Positions 1 through 8,955 of a stretch of 64,000 nt of DNA are shown piece by piece (within the stretch, counting starts at the first letter, position 1; every line of letters starts with the position of its first letter). The translations under genes and the position numbers were made by a program. The stretch is from Staphylococcus taiwanensis (GTDB lineage: Bacteria > Bacillota > Bacilli > Staphylococcales > Staphylococcaceae), in contig CP058667.1 in assembly GCA_020544305.1 (NCBI GenBank), forward strand, positions 248,001-312,000, written 5' to 3'. The notes beneath the pieces were generated by a model, which ran no database searches, had not been told where the DNA came from, and saw nothing but the letters and a program-made list of their open reading frames with translations.

Positions 1-132
1 AGCCTCGTCTACAATACGCACGTTAATATTATCTGGTGTTTTAATCTTCTGATAGTCTATCATGTCTAAGTTATCATCGATGACGGCTACTTTAATATTT
101 GTTCCACCTATATCTACTGCTATTTTATACAT
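1..132 (-). CDS. nanK: ROK-family sugar kinase, N-terminus only (probable N-acetylmannosamine kinase)
   Basis: Reading the reverse strand from the ATG at 132 gives a ROK-kinase N-terminus, including the phosphate-binding pattern DIGGTNIKVAVID at residues 6-18. The gene runs off the left edge, so only 44 residues are visible. A strong ribosome site (TAAGGAGGTACTT, 134-146) precedes the start. ROK kinases phosphorylate sugars such as glucose or N-acetylmannosamine. The divergent nanA and symporter genes make ManNAc kinase, the second step of sialic acid breakdown, the most likely role. That assignment comes from context; glucokinase or another ROK kinase cannot be excluded from this fragment. 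Confidence 0.75.
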   Translation of the reverse strand, partial: MYKIAVDIGGTNIKVAVIDDNLDMIDYQKIKTPDNINVRIVDEA

Positions 133-200
133 TTAAGTACCTCCTTATTCCATTCCATTATAACGACACTTCAACTTTAAGCGTTGACTTTACTTGTAGT

Positions 201-215
201 TGAAAATTATTTTCA
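201..215. promoter_or_regulatory. Palindrome in the nanK/nanA divergent promoter region
   Basis: The 15-base sequence TGAAAATTATTTTCA is an inverted repeat with 7-base arms around one central base. It lies between the divergent nanK-type gene and nanA. Staphylococcal nan loci are controlled by the RpiR-type repressor NanR, so this could be its operator. No regulator gene is visible here, so the role is inferred. Confidence 0.35.
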
Positions 216-267
216 CTGAATTCGCAATATTTTGTTAAAACTTTTCAAAAGTAGTTGTTTAAGAAAA

Positions 268-281
268 TGATAGCGTTTACA
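268..281. promoter_or_regulatory. cre site (CcpA binding) upstream of nanA
   Basis: TGATAGCGTTTACA matches the Gram-positive catabolite-responsive element consensus TGWNANCGNTNWCA at every position. It lies 93 bases before the nanA start, so carbon catabolite repression of sialic acid use by CcpA is expected. Confidence 0.7.
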
Positions 282-373
282 ATTCGAGATGTAAATAGAA
301 ATTTATTGTAATTGAATTTATCTCAAAAATTATAAAAATGAATTTGAATAAAAATGATTTGGAGGAACGTGAC

Positions 374-1255
374 ATGGAAGATAAATTAAAAGGTTTATAT
401 GCTGCATTGCTTGTACCGTTTGACGAACATGGACAAGTAAAAGAAGAGGGATTAAAACAAATTGCTAAGAACGCAATTGAAACGGAACAACTCGATGGTT
501 TATATGTTAACGGAAGTTCTGGCGAGAATTTCTTAATTAGTAAAGAACAAAAGAAACAAATCTTTAGAGTTGTGAAAGAAACTGTTGGAGACGATGTGAA
601 CTTAATCGCTCAAATTGGATCATTAGACTTAAATGAAGCGATTGAACTTGGTAAATATGCAACAGAATTGGGCTACGATGCATTATCAGCAGTTACACCA
701 TTCTATTATCCATTCTCATTTGAAGAAATTAAGCAATACTATTTCGATATTATCGAAGCAACTCAAAACAATATGATTATTTATGCAATCCCTGATTTAA
801 CAGGTGTGAATATTAGCATTGAACAATTTGGCGAGCTGTTCAACCATGAAAAAGTGGTTGGTGTGAAATACACGGCACCTAATTTCTTCTTACTAGAACG
901 AATTCGTAAAGCATTCCCTAACAAATTAATATTATCTGGATTTGATGAAATGTTAGTACAAGCCACAATCTCAGTTGTCGATGGGGCGATTGGTTCAACA
1001 TACAATGTCAATGGTCGTCGTGCACGTCAAATCTTTGATTTAGCACGTGAAGGCAAAATTGACGAAGCATATCAAATACAACACGATACAAATGACATTA
1101 TTGAAACGGTATTAAGTATGGGGATTTATCCTACTTTGAAAGAAATATTGAAGTCTCGTGGTATCGATGGCGGTCTACCTAAACGTCCATTCCAACCGTT
1201 TGATGAAAAACATCGTGAAGCATTAGATAATCTCATAAAAACATACGATTTATAA
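374..1255 (+). CDS. nanA: N-acetylneuraminate lyase
   Basis: NanA splits N-acetylneuraminic acid into N-acetylmannosamine and pyruvate, the first cytoplasmic step of sialic acid catabolism. The product of 293 residues has the DHDPS/NAL family features: an early [10 protein letters not shown] segment (carboxylate-binding GSSGE), [16 protein letters not shown], and [10 protein letters not shown] with the Schiff-base lysine. The start is taken at 374 because GGAGG (361-365) sits eight bases before that ATG; the reading frame is open to 338 but has no ribosome site there. A symporter gene follows after 52 bases and is probably co-transcribed. The upstream cre site suggests glucose repression. Confidence 0.93.
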   Translation: MEDKLKGLYAALLVPFDEHGQVKEEGLKQIAKNAIETEQLDGLYVNGSSGENFLISKEQKKQIFRVVKETVGDDVNLIAQIGSLDLNEAIELGKYATELGYDALSAVTPFYYPFSFEEIKQYYFDIIEATQNNMIIYAIPDLTGVNISIEQFGELFNHEKVVGVKYTAPNFFLLERIRKAFPNKLILSGFDEMLVQATISVVDGAIGSTYNVNGRRARQIFDLAREGKIDEAYQIQHDTNDIIETVLSMGIYPTLKEILKSRGIDGGLPKRPFQPFDEKHREALDNLIKTYDL

Positions 1256-1307
1256 ACGAACACAGTGCACTTAGACAACAGAATATGAAATACAAGGGGT
1301 GTTGATT

Positions 1308-2840
1308 ATGCATCAAATCGGTTTTGGGGCATGGAACTGGGTAGCCGTGATTGGTTATCTTGTTATTATGTTATTAATTGGAGCTTACTTTACGAAAAGA
1401 GCAAGTAAAGATACGGATAGTTTCTTTACAGCGAGTGGTCGCTTGCCTTCATGGGCAATTGGTTTCTCAATTTATGCGACAACATTAAGTGCCATTACCT
1501 TTATGTCTACACCGGAAAAAGCCTTTTTAACAGACTGGGCGTACATCGCAGGAAATATTGCCATAGTTGCTATTATTCCAATTTTAATCGCGTTCTATGT
1601 ACCATTCTTTAAAAAGTTACGTGTAACATCGGCGTACGAATATTTAGAAGCACGATTCGGACCAAGTATCCGTGTCATCGGTTCTTTATTATTTGTTATT
1701 TTCCATTTAGGACGCATCGCCATAGTAATTTATTTGCCAACATTAGCCATTACAGCTGTATCCGATATGAATCCATATATTGTAGCTAGTTTAGTCGGTA
1801 TTTTATGTATTCTTTATACGTTTTTAGGTGGATTCGAGGGTGTTGTATGGAGCGACTTTATCCAAGGTGTCATTTTATTAGGTGGGGCGTTAATGATTAT
1901 CATCATTGGTGCATTTGAAATCAAAGGTGGTTTCGGCACAATCGTCAGTGATGCGATAGCGAATAAAAAGTTTATTAGTGCGGATAATTGGAAATTGAAT
2001 TCAGCAGCGGCTGCGATTCCAATTATTTTCCTTGGAAATATCTTTAACAACTTACACCAATATACGGCGAGTCAAGATGTTGTTCAACGTTATCAAGCAT
2101 CCGATTCAATGGATGAAACGAAGAAATCATTATGGACAAATGGTGTATTAGCATTGATTTCTGCACCAATCTTCTACGGAATGGGAACAATGATGTATTC
2201 ATTCTATCAACATGAACAAGTCTTACCTAAAGGCTTTAATACATCATCTATCGTTCCATATTTCATCTTAACTGAAATGCCACCATTTGTAGGTGGATTA
2301 CTGATAGCAGCTATTTTCGCAGCTGCACAATCAACGATTTCATCAAGCTTGAACTCTATCTCTGCTTGTATTTCGGAAGATATTAAACACCGTTTCTTTG
2401 GAAAAGGTGCAGATAAAGCAGAAGTTAACTTTGCACGATTAGTCATTATCGTGGCCGGTTTATTGAGTTATGGTATTTCAATGTATCTTATCGCCGCAGA
2501 TTCAAATAATTTATGGGATTTATTCTTATTAATCACTGGATTATTTGGTGTACCGCTGGCTGGTATCTTTGCCGTAGGTATTTTTACAAAACGAGCGAAT
2601 ACATTTGGTGTCTTAGTAGGATTAGTAGCAGGTGTAATCATAGCTTATGTATTGAATGGCGTCGGTGGAGGTAACTCTCCATTCTATGTATCAATTATTT
2701 CTTTCGTCGTGGCCTTCGTCTTCGGCTACTTAGTAAGTCTGGTTGTACCAGCTAAAAATGCGAAAGATATTACCGGATTAACAATCTTCGATAAAGATAA
2801 ACCATCAACATATATTTCTAAAGTAGTAGAGAAAAAATAA
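1308..2840 (+). CDS. nanT: Sodium:solute symporter (SSS family), probable sialic acid transporter
   Basis: The 510-residue protein has about 13 hydrophobic membrane segments and the look of the sodium:solute symporter family, including a GGFEGVVWSDFIQG segment (about residues 172-185) and AAAQSTISSSLNS with the conserved serines of the Na2 site (about 344-356). It lies directly after nanA, as the SSS-type NanT does in S. aureus, so sialic acid uptake is inferred from family and position. The ATG at 1308 is preferred over upstream GTG/TTG codons because AAGGGG (1294-1299) is eight bases away. A hairpin follows the stop. Confidence 0.85.
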   Translation: MHQIGFGAWNWVAVIGYLVIMLLIGAYFTKRASKDTDSFFTASGRLPSWAIGFSIYATTLSAITFMSTPEKAFLTDWAYIAGNIAIVAIIPILIAFYVPFFKKLRVTSAYEYLEARFGPSIRVIGSLLFVIFHLGRIAIVIYLPTLAITAVSDMNPYIVASLVGILCILYTFLGGFEGVVWSDFIQGVILLGGALMIIIIGAFEIKGGFGTIVSDAIANKKFISADNWKLNSAAAAIPIIFLGNIFNNLHQYTASQDVVQRYQASDSMDETKKSLWTNGVLALISAPIFYGMGTMMYSFYQHEQVLPKGFNTSSIVPYFILTEMPPFVGGLLIAAIFAAAQSTISSSLNSISACISEDIKHRFFGKGADKAEVNFARLVIIVAGLLSYGISMYLIAADSNNLWDLFLLITGLFGVPLAGIFAVGIFTKRANTFGVLVGLVAGVIIAYVLNGVGGGNSPFYVSIISFVVAFVFGYLVSLVVPAKNAKDITGLTIFDKDKPSTYISKVVEKK

Positions 2841-2847
2841 TATTTTG

Positions 2848-2888
2848 TATGCGAGTTGGACACAACTTTTTGTTCGACTCGTATTTTA
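2848..2888 (+). terminator. Terminator after the nanA-symporter pair
   Basis: An imperfect hairpin pairs ATGCGAGTTGGA (from 2849) with TTCGACTCGTAT (to 2884), followed by TTTTA. It starts eight bases after the symporter stop. Confidence 0.6.
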
Positions 2889-2945
2889 TGCCTCTAGAGT
2901 TATGCTAAGATAAAAATGAAAGATAAAACAAATAGAGGTATAACC

Positions 2946-3761
2946 ATGAAATTATTAAAAATCATAGGTATGTTCATTCTAGCACTACTAATCATGAGCA
3001 TTACGCAAGGCATTGCATCCATCTTTAGTGACTTAATTCCATTTCTAGGTATAGACGCTATTTTACAAGGGGTATTATATGTCATCTTTTCATTTCTCGT
3101 TGTTCGATTATTCATAACGCGTGTGTTTAAAGATAATTTGAAAGCGTATCGCATCACGAAACCTAAATTTAATGTCATCTATGTGGTATTAGGTATAGGT
3201 TTACCAGTGGCAGTTTATGCGGTATATTTCATCTTTGTACCAGGTGATTTCATCGTACATCATTTTAGTACTTTGAATGATACATTGCACACGTTTTTCT
3301 GGTCTATCTTTGTAACAGCCATTGGTGGCGCAATCGTTGAAGAAATGGTATGCAGAGGTTTGTTGATGGGCTATGTTGAGAAGAAGACCAATATCAAAGT
3401 TGCTATTATTTCCACGGCAATATTTTTTGGTGCCATTCATTTATTAAACGGTGGACTAAATGTAACTAGTTTCTTCTTATTATTAATTAGCGGTTCGTTA
3501 GTAGGCATCATGTTTGGTTTAGCGACTTATAAATTCAATACGATTTGGGCAAGCATTACGTTACATTTTTGCTGGAATTTATCCCAAATTTTATTCATCA
3601 CTGAAAAGGAAAGCAAGTATAGCATATGGCAGTATGTCGTACATACTAAGAACATAGCTATAACAGGCAATCAATTTGGTTATGAAGCATCAGTGATATC
3701 CATCGCTGGATATGTATGCATGATTTTAATTTTACTAACAATTAAGCGAAAGCAAGCATAA
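2946..3761 (+). CDS. CPBP-family intramembrane protein (CAAX protease/Abi)
   Basis: This 271-residue membrane protein carries the three CPBP motifs: EEMVCRG (EExxxR glutamates and arginine, about residue 132), FGAIH (about 158) and HFCWN (about 200). Eight or so hydrophobic segments surround them. CPBP proteins are glutamate-type intramembrane proteases or scaffolds; in staphylococci, members affect surface protein display, agr peptide processing or bacteriocin immunity. The target here is unknown. The ATG at 2946 follows AGAGGTATAACC; an in-frame ATG at 2916 lacks a good ribosome site. It is the first of four CPBP genes within 4 kb. Confidence 0.8.
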   Translation: MKLLKIIGMFILALLIMSITQGIASIFSDLIPFLGIDAILQGVLYVIFSFLVVRLFITRVFKDNLKAYRITKPKFNVIYVVLGIGLPVAVYAVYFIFVPGDFIVHHFSTLNDTLHTFFWSIFVTAIGGAIVEEMVCRGLLMGYVEKKTNIKVAIISTAIFFGAIHLLNGGLNVTSFFLLLISGSLVGIMFGLATYKFNTIWASITLHFCWNLSQILFITEKESKYSIWQYVVHTKNIAITGNQFGYEASVISIAGYVCMILILLTIKRKQA

Positions 3762-3766
3762 TCAAA

Positions 3767-3895
3767 GGGAGTGGGACAGAATTCTTTTTAAATTCGTCTT
3801 CCCACCCCCGCAAGGATAACTAGAACTGAGAAAAGCTTGATTTAAGCGCCTTCTCAGTTCAGTTAGCTACTGCGGATTTGCAAAATAACATTAAT
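3767..3895. repeat. Dispersed staphylococcal intergenic repeat (gggagtgggac type), hairpin-forming
   Basis: The stretch opens with GGGAGTGGGACAGAATTC. It contains a hairpin GAACTGAGAA (3823-3832) / TTCTCAGTTC (3851-3860) and ends in AGCTACTGCGGATTTGC. An inverted, diverged copy of the second half is present at 54135-54203. It fills most of the 320-base gap before the lipoprotein gene. The remaining bases, to 4081, are A/T-rich promoter-like DNA. Confidence 0.7.
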
Positions 3896-4081
3896 ATATA
3901 ATTTATATCCCAGGCTTTTAGTTATTTATATCGAACGTTCATATTTTTTAGTCAACGTCAAGAGCATACTAATTATAGTTATACCATTTAAGTTTTCAAT
4001 TCTGTTTATTTATATAATTTTGTACGATATACTCTGACTGTGAATATATTTAATACTGATAAATAAAAAAGGAGATTTGAT

Positions 4082-4690
4082 ATGAAAAAGTTTATATTAT
4101 TCATTTCAACATTAGTATTAACCCTTTCATTAGTAGGATGTTCGTCATCATCAGACGAGAAAAATTCTAAAGACACATCTTCAGATAATAAGCAGTCACA
4201 CAATAGTGCTAATCATAATCACAAAATACCAAAACATATTTTTGATAAAACAACTAAAGATCAGAAAATTTCTGAAAGTACGATTAAAAAAGATATTAAA
4301 ACCTATTTAGATACCGATAGAAAATTAACAGATGCTAGAGAGCCATACGAGGACAAGTTAGACTCTGACGAAAAGTTATCTAAAAAGAAAGAACAAAAAT
4401 TCAATCATATTGTTGACTTACAAGAACGAAATTTAAAAAACTTTGCCAATTACATAAAAAATAATCAAATGCCTAACAAAGAATATGAACAATACACTAA
4501 AAAGATAAGTAATTATATGATAGCAACATATCAAACAAATCAACGTGCGTTAAATTTAGATGAAGATGCATCATTAAAAGATATTCTTGATGTCAATAAA
4601 GACAAGGCGATTGCAAATGGTCGAGAACAAGCTAAAATTGAGAAATTCTTGAAAGAGAAAAATATAAAGACCATTGCATTTGATAAATAA
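4082..4690 (+). CDS. Putative lipoprotein of unknown function
   Basis: The 202-residue product starts with a lysine-containing signal peptide and a lipobox LVGC with the lipidated cysteine at residue 20, so it should be anchored to the outer face of the membrane. After a Ser/Asp/Asn-rich linker the rest is charged and predicted helical, rich in lysine and glutamate, with no motif I recognise. GGAGATTTG lies just before the ATG. It resembles in layout the small uncharacterised staphylococcal lipoproteins. A strong terminator follows, so it is probably transcribed alone. Confidence 0.75.
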   Translation: MKKFILFISTLVLTLSLVGCSSSSDEKNSKDTSSDNKQSHNSANHNHKIPKHIFDKTTKDQKISESTIKKDIKTYLDTDRKLTDAREPYEDKLDSDEKLSKKKEQKFNHIVDLQERNLKNFANYIKNNQMPNKEYEQYTKKISNYMIATYQTNQRALNLDEDASLKDILDVNKDKAIANGREQAKIEKFLKEKNIKTIAFDK

Positions 4691-4694
4691 AAAT

Positions 4695-4729
4695 AAGCAG
4701 GACTTCGACGGAATGAAGTCCTGCTTTTA
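4695..4729. terminator. Strong terminator after the lipoprotein gene
   Basis: An 11-base perfect stem, AGCAGGACTTC (4696-4706) with GAAGTCCTGCT (4715-4725), is followed by TTTT. A-rich DNA precedes it, so it may work in both directions. Confidence 0.85.
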
Positions 4730-4825
4730 TCTTTATAGTAATGTATTCATTTCTAAATTAAGAAACATTTAAGATTAAATTGAATCGAAATTTGTTAAGT
4801 TATAAATAGAAGGTTAGTTCAATCA

Positions 4826-5632
4826 TTAACTAAAAAATACCATGAAATAACCATATAAAATCATAATACCACTGACACCGTTATGAATCATGTGAACCAT
4901 CATGCTATCTCTTACGTTACCTCGACGATGGTAAGCAAGGTAGAAGATCATTCCCATCAATGTATACATAATAATGGCAACCCAGTTTGAAATGCCATGT
5001 TGAGAAGCAAAGATTAAAGATGACAAGATAAACGGTAACCAGAAACGTGTGCGTTTGAAAAGTCTTTCTTTAAAAATGCCACGATAAACCAGTTCCTCTA
5101 AATAGGGAGTTATGAATGTAATGGTAAGTACGAATATGATTAATGGAAAGACTTGACCTAATTGATCTGGCGTAGGTTTAGCAGCATTCATGTCACCAAG
5201 TAATAATTTATCGTTCTGTGTTTGCATTGAGCCTGTCGCAAACAACATTAAATAAGACATGCCGATGACAATTACGCGTAGTAAAGCTGCCCAACCAATA
5301 TTGACTGCGATATCTTTGCCTTTAAACTTTTTAGGTGTTTCATAGCTATGACGTTTGTAATACCGTCTAACAAGCCATACCACGATGGCAGCTAATAATA
5401 GGTAGACAATTGAGGCAAGCGTCGCCGACATGCCATCCATTTTTACAGAAAAAGAATAAATAAACATGATAGTGACTAAAGGAATTTGAATGAGAAGCAT
5501 CCAACCGATAAAGATTAAAGCATTTACTACTTTATTCCCGGTAGGATGGCGTTCATCAGTATGTATTGCAGGGTGTTCATGTGAATGCTGTGATGATGAA
5601 GCATTTGTATTCAGATTTTCATAATCAGTCAT
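4826..5632 (-). CDS. CPBP-family intramembrane protein (CAAX protease/Abi)
   Basis: The 268-residue protein has a His/Asn-rich cytoplasmic N-terminus of about 35 residues. Membrane helices follow, with the CPBP motifs EELVYRG, FASQHG and HMIHNG in the C-terminal half. The family are glutamate intramembrane proteases or related membrane scaffolds. AAAGGTGG precedes the ATG. It is divergent from the next CPBP gene and is not closely similar to it, so it is a separate paralogue rather than a tandem copy. The substrate cannot be told from the sequence. Confidence 0.82.
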   Translation of the reverse strand: MTDYENLNTNASSSQHSHEHPAIHTDERHPTGNKVVNALIFIGWMLLIQIPLVTIMFIYSFSVKMDGMSATLASIVYLLLAAIVVWLVRRYYKRHSYETPKKFKGKDIAVNIGWAALLRVIVIGMSYLMLFATGSMQTQNDKLLLGDMNAAKPTPDQLGQVFPLIIFVLTITFITPYLEELVYRGIFKERLFKRTRFWLPFILSSLIFASQHGISNWVAIIMYTLMGMIFYLAYHRRGNVRDSMMVHMIHNGVSGIMILYGYFMVFFS

Positions 5633-5788
5633 AATAAACCCACCTTTATTCAGAATTAATTAAATTTGAAAATGAATAACCCTAAAGTGAATGTAACATA
5701 TATTTGACATTCTTAATAGAGCAATTTTGAAAATAACCTATTTTATCGAATATTTAACAAATATATTTATGATATGAGGAGGCTAATC

Positions 5789-6445
5789 ATGTCTGATAAC
5801 ATGTCGAATCAAAAACATAAACATTTCCAAATTTCACAGAAACCCTATTGGAAGTTGCTATTACAATCCATTTTCTTAATTCTAATACTCTTTATGGCTG
5901 AATCGATGGTTATCTATTTAGTAGAGAAGCCGAGATACTTTTGGATTGCCATTATAGCCGTCATCATTGCGCTTTTAATTTTGAAAATGAGTAAATTACA
6001 TCTATTTCAATTGACGCAAATAACGAAAAAACAATGGCTATTTATTATCATTGGATTCATTCTTGCTAATGGAGCAGATTATATTTATTTCGAATTTATG
6101 CCTATTACAGGAAATGAAAAAGAATTAGAACAAAGTTATCAAAATGTGCCACTTTATTTACAATTGATTGCGATAGGTATTTTAGGCCCTATTTTGGAAG
6201 AGATAATCTTTAGAGGGTTGTTGATTAAAGGCATATTCAGAGGTGCACCTATAATCGGCGGAATCGTGTCCGTTATCTTATTCGCTGGTGCCCATGGGCC
6301 AAGTAACATAGGTGAATGGTTCATTTATGGTTTTTCAGGTTTAATTTTCGTTATTGCATACTTGAGAACGGGTCGACTCGAAGTATCTATGATTATGCAC
6401 ATGCTTGGTAATATATTTGCTACATTCCAAAATTATTTTTGGTAG
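5789..6445 (+). CDS. CPBP-family intramembrane protein
   Basis: The product is 218 residues with the CPBP motifs EEIIFRG (about residue 140), FAGAHG (about 169) and HMLGN near the C-terminus. The start at 5789 is chosen because GAGGAGG (5776-5782) is six bases away; the ATG at 5774 is too close to serve. The next gene (6460) begins 14 bases later and shares its N-terminal pattern (KPYWKLLLQ), so the two are tandem duplicates. They are probably one transcript. Confidence 0.82.
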   Translation: MSDNMSNQKHKHFQISQKPYWKLLLQSIFLILILFMAESMVIYLVEKPRYFWIAIIAVIIALLILKMSKLHLFQLTQITKKQWLFIIIGFILANGADYIYFEFMPITGNEKELEQSYQNVPLYLQLIAIGILGPILEEIIFRGLLIKGIFRGAPIIGGIVSVILFAGAHGPSNIGEWFIYGFSGLIFVIAYLRTGRLEVSMIMHMLGNIFATFQNYFW

Positions 6446-6459
6446 AGGAGAGATAAAAA

Positions 6460-6894
6460 GTGAATCAACAGACGCAATACGAATCATTTGAACTTTCACA
6501 TAAACCTTATTGGAAATTACTGTTACAAACCATTCTGCTTATCATTTTAGTGAGTATTAGCTATGTAGTGTCTGGCGATATACTTTACAGTCTATCTAGC
6601 GGTTTAATAGGTATTGCTATACTGATAATTGCATTTTTAATAAGTAAATGGCTAAAGATCAAACTATTTCGTTTTAATAAACTTTCCCAGCGACAATTGA
6701 TTTATATCGTCGTTGGTGTCATAGTATGCCAATTAATTTATTTTGTGCTGAGTCAACCTATTTCAATAACAGAAAACCAACAAGAACTTAATGACATGTT
6801 AAAAGGAAAACCGTTTATTTTGCAATTAAGCGTTGTTGGTATTATCGGTCCACTATGCCAGGAAGGCTGTTTAATAAATAAGGATCATGCGTGA
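6460..6894 (+). pseudogene. CPBP-family gene, 3' half deleted
   Basis: Beginning at a GTG preceded by GAGGAGAG, this reading frame follows its upstream paralogue closely (shared KPYWKLLLQ). It reaches GIIGPLCQE, the first glutamate of the CPBP catalytic motif. From about 6865 the sequence stops being CPBP-like and reads instead, on the opposite strand, as the end of an ABC ATPase gene. The frame then closes after about ten unrelated residues. The second catalytic motif (FxxxH) and the last helices are missing. A deletion that fused two convergent genes explains this. Confidence 0.8.
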
Positions 6895-7461
6895 TTACGA
6901 TTAGCTGTAACTTATTGAATTCTTGCAAACATTTGAATGATTGTCTCTTCGTAATGACATCAAGATTGGTTGTCGCCTCATCTAGAATTAATATATCGGG
7001 TTCAACTAATAATGCTTTCGCAATTCCACAATCGTTGGAATTGACCACCACTTAGGGTGCTCACTTTTTTTAGGTAATAAACTTTGATCGAGTTTGCATT
7101 GTTTCATTACTTCCGTTACCTGTCTTCATGTTGGATTTTAGGAATATAAGTGTTTTTAAAGGTTGTTTTAAGATCCACGACACCGTTTTTTTAGGATCCA
7201 ATGTATTCGTGTTATATTGAGGTACATATTGAATATGTTTAACCCAGTCATGGCGAGATACTTGGCCAAGTGTTAAATCTTTGTAACTCACGACACCTTG
7301 ATAATCATCATCTAACCCTGCAATAATTTGAGCGAGGGTAGACTTACCGCTCCCACTAACACCACTAATAATTAAATGCTCATGCGTATTCATCTCTAAA
7401 TCAAAATGTTTAAAGATTTGTTTATCTGAAATGATTTACTGAGTTGGTTAATCCGTAACAT
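6870..7461 (-). pseudogene. Second ATPase of the nickel/peptide ABC importer, frameshifted and truncated
   Basis: Reading leftward from the ATG at 7461, ATPase pieces appear in order but in different frames: a start (MLRINQLSKSF), Walker A GVSGSGKST, a Q-loop segment YVPQYN, the signature LSGGQFQR (around 7040-7060), Walker B ILILDEATTNLD and the H-loop ITHDP. At least three indels are needed: one base missing near 7425, further shifts near 7075-7145 (including a run of seven A), and another after the signature. The 3' end is lost in the deletion at about 6865. It overlaps the end of the intact first ATPase, as in dpp/opp/nik operons. Confidence 0.85.
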
Positions 7462-8221
7462 AGTGATTTCTCCTATTCGCAAGTTCAATCAGTTGTTGAG
7501 TATAGGGATGTTGAGGGGATTCTAAAATGTCTTTAGCATGTCCGCTTTCAATGATATGACCTTCATGCATCACACTAATATGTGTAGCGTAATCCTTAAC
7601 TAAACTTAAATCATGTGTAATAAATAAAATTGTCATATCATGTTGTTTCACAACATGGTTTAGGAGCCACATCAGATTATTGCGATTATCATAGTCTAAC
7701 GCGCTAGTTGGTTCATCAGCAATTAAGAATCGTGCTTCGCGAACAATGGACATAACTAAAGCGATACGTTGCGCCATACCACCACTTAACTGAAATGGAT
7801 AATAGGTTAATAATTCTTGTGGATGATCTAAGCCAAGATGCGTAAATTGTCGCTTCACAAATTCATGTTGTTCTGTACGAGACAATTTAGAATTTAGTGA
7901 ATCGAATAATGCATCAAAGTGTTTACTAATACGTACATTTTGAAAGAAATTACTACTCGTATCTTGAAACATTGCATCTGTGTCATCCAAGTTTATGTCT
8001 ATTTGACCTGTGATAGATAATTGCGTATTTGCCATGCCTAACGCCACTCTTGAAAGTAGGGATTTACCACTGCCACTTTCTCCTACTAAACAATGAAAAC
8101 TTCCCTCTAGCACATTTAAATTAATTTGATTGAGTAAAGACATAGCGCCATCATGGGCAGAGACATTTTCCAAATGTAAAACAGAATCTAACGAATGTAG
8201 CGACGGTTGAGTATTTGACAT
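7448..8221 (-). CDS. ABC importer ATPase (Dpp/Opp/Nik family), first ATPase
   Basis: The 257-residue ATPase has Walker A GESGSGKS (about residue 45), signature LSGGMAQR (about 148), Walker B FLIADEPTSALD (about 168) and the H-loop FITHDLS. It ends with the peptide/nickel-type tail (PQHPYTQQL). The ATG at 8221 follows GGAGG by seven bases and lies inside the end of the upstream permease gene. It should power import of nickel, a metal-ligand complex or oligopeptides together with the two permeases. Its usual partner ATPase is broken, and most members of this family work as a pair of different ATPases. Confidence 0.85.
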   Translation of the reverse strand: MSNTQPSLHSLDSVLHLENVSAHDGAMSLLNQINLNVLEGSFHCLVGESGSGKSLLSRVALGMANTQLSITGQIDINLDDTDAMFQDTSSNFFQNVRISKHFDALFDSLNSKLSRTEQHEFVKRQFTHLGLDHPQELLTYYPFQLSGGMAQRIALVMSIVREARFLIADEPTSALDYDNRNNLMWLLNHVVKQHDMTILFITHDLSLVKDYATHISVMHEGHIIESGHAKDILESPQHPYTQQLIELANRRNHYVTD

Positions 8222-8955
8222 ATGAGTGCGAAACCTCCTAATAGAATCCCTGGGAAGAAGAATAACCAAGGTGCTGAATAGAAATAACTCTTACCATCAT
8301 AGAGAATGGCGCCTAATTCTGGTAAGGGTGGTTTAACGCCTAACCCAATAAAGGCTAATCCGGAAATGCTAAGCATCAATTTACCGAAATCTGCAGTTAT
8401 TAATGCCATCACGTTACTGAGGAGGTGAGGCACGATATGAAAGAGTGTTGTCTGTGACTTAGATAACCCACTTAAAGCTGCGTATTTCACAAAAGGCTGC
8501 GTCTTAGCATCGCGTGCGAGATTTCTAAAGTAACGTAGATAGCGTCCTAACCAACCGATGATTAAGGCTAGGCATAAACCAATAATTGAATTATTGACGA
8601 AACCAAGTATCACTAAGGCGATAATGATTGAAGGTAAAGCAATTAACATATCAGCAAACGCCATCATAATGGAATCGAACCAACGTCCGATAAGGGCAGA
8701 CATTAATCCTAAAATCAATCCAAGTATCACAGTACCAATTAAAATAAGCGTCGTTAATCCAAGTGTTACCATGCTACCTACAAACAGGCGCGTTAGGAAA
8801 TCACGACCTAAATCATCCGTACCTAAAAGGTGATGAAGACTAGGTGGTAATAACGCTTCTGATTGATGAATCGTATTTGCTTTGTCATATAACAGATAAG
8901 CAAATATTGCTAAAACGAGAACGATAATCGGCCATATCCAATATTTAATCTTCAT
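8188..8955 (-). CDS. ABC importer permease (Dpp/Opp/NikC type)
   Basis: This 255-residue membrane protein has an N-terminal helix, a periplasmic-type segment LLGTDDLGRD typical of DppC/OppC/NikC permeases, five further helices, and an EAA-like loop (AALSGLSKSQTTLF). It is encoded between the partner permease and the ATPase with overlaps on both sides, consistent with translational coupling. Confidence 0.87.
   Translation of the reverse strand: MKIKYWIWPIIVLVLAIFAYLLYDKANTIHQSEALLPPSLHHLLGTDDLGRDFLTRLFVGSMVTLGLTTLILIGTVILGLILGLMSALIGRWFDSIMMAFADMLIALPSIIIALVILGFVNNSIIGLCLALIIGWLGRYLRYFRNLARDAKTQPFVKYAALSGLSKSQTTLFHIVPHLLSNVMALITADFGKLMLSISGLAFIGLGVKPPLPELGAILYDGKSYFYSAPWLFFFPGILLGGFALICQILNRRYIR

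Noticed and set aside
338-373. Upstream start for nanA adding 12 residues
   Set aside because: No ribosome site at 338, whereas GGAGG is ideally placed for the ATG at 374, and the shorter form has the usual family length.
7070-7393. A separate 107-residue P-loop protein
   Set aside because: It is one fragment of the frameshifted ATPase: the start, signature, Walker B and H-loop appear in adjoining frames in the expected order.
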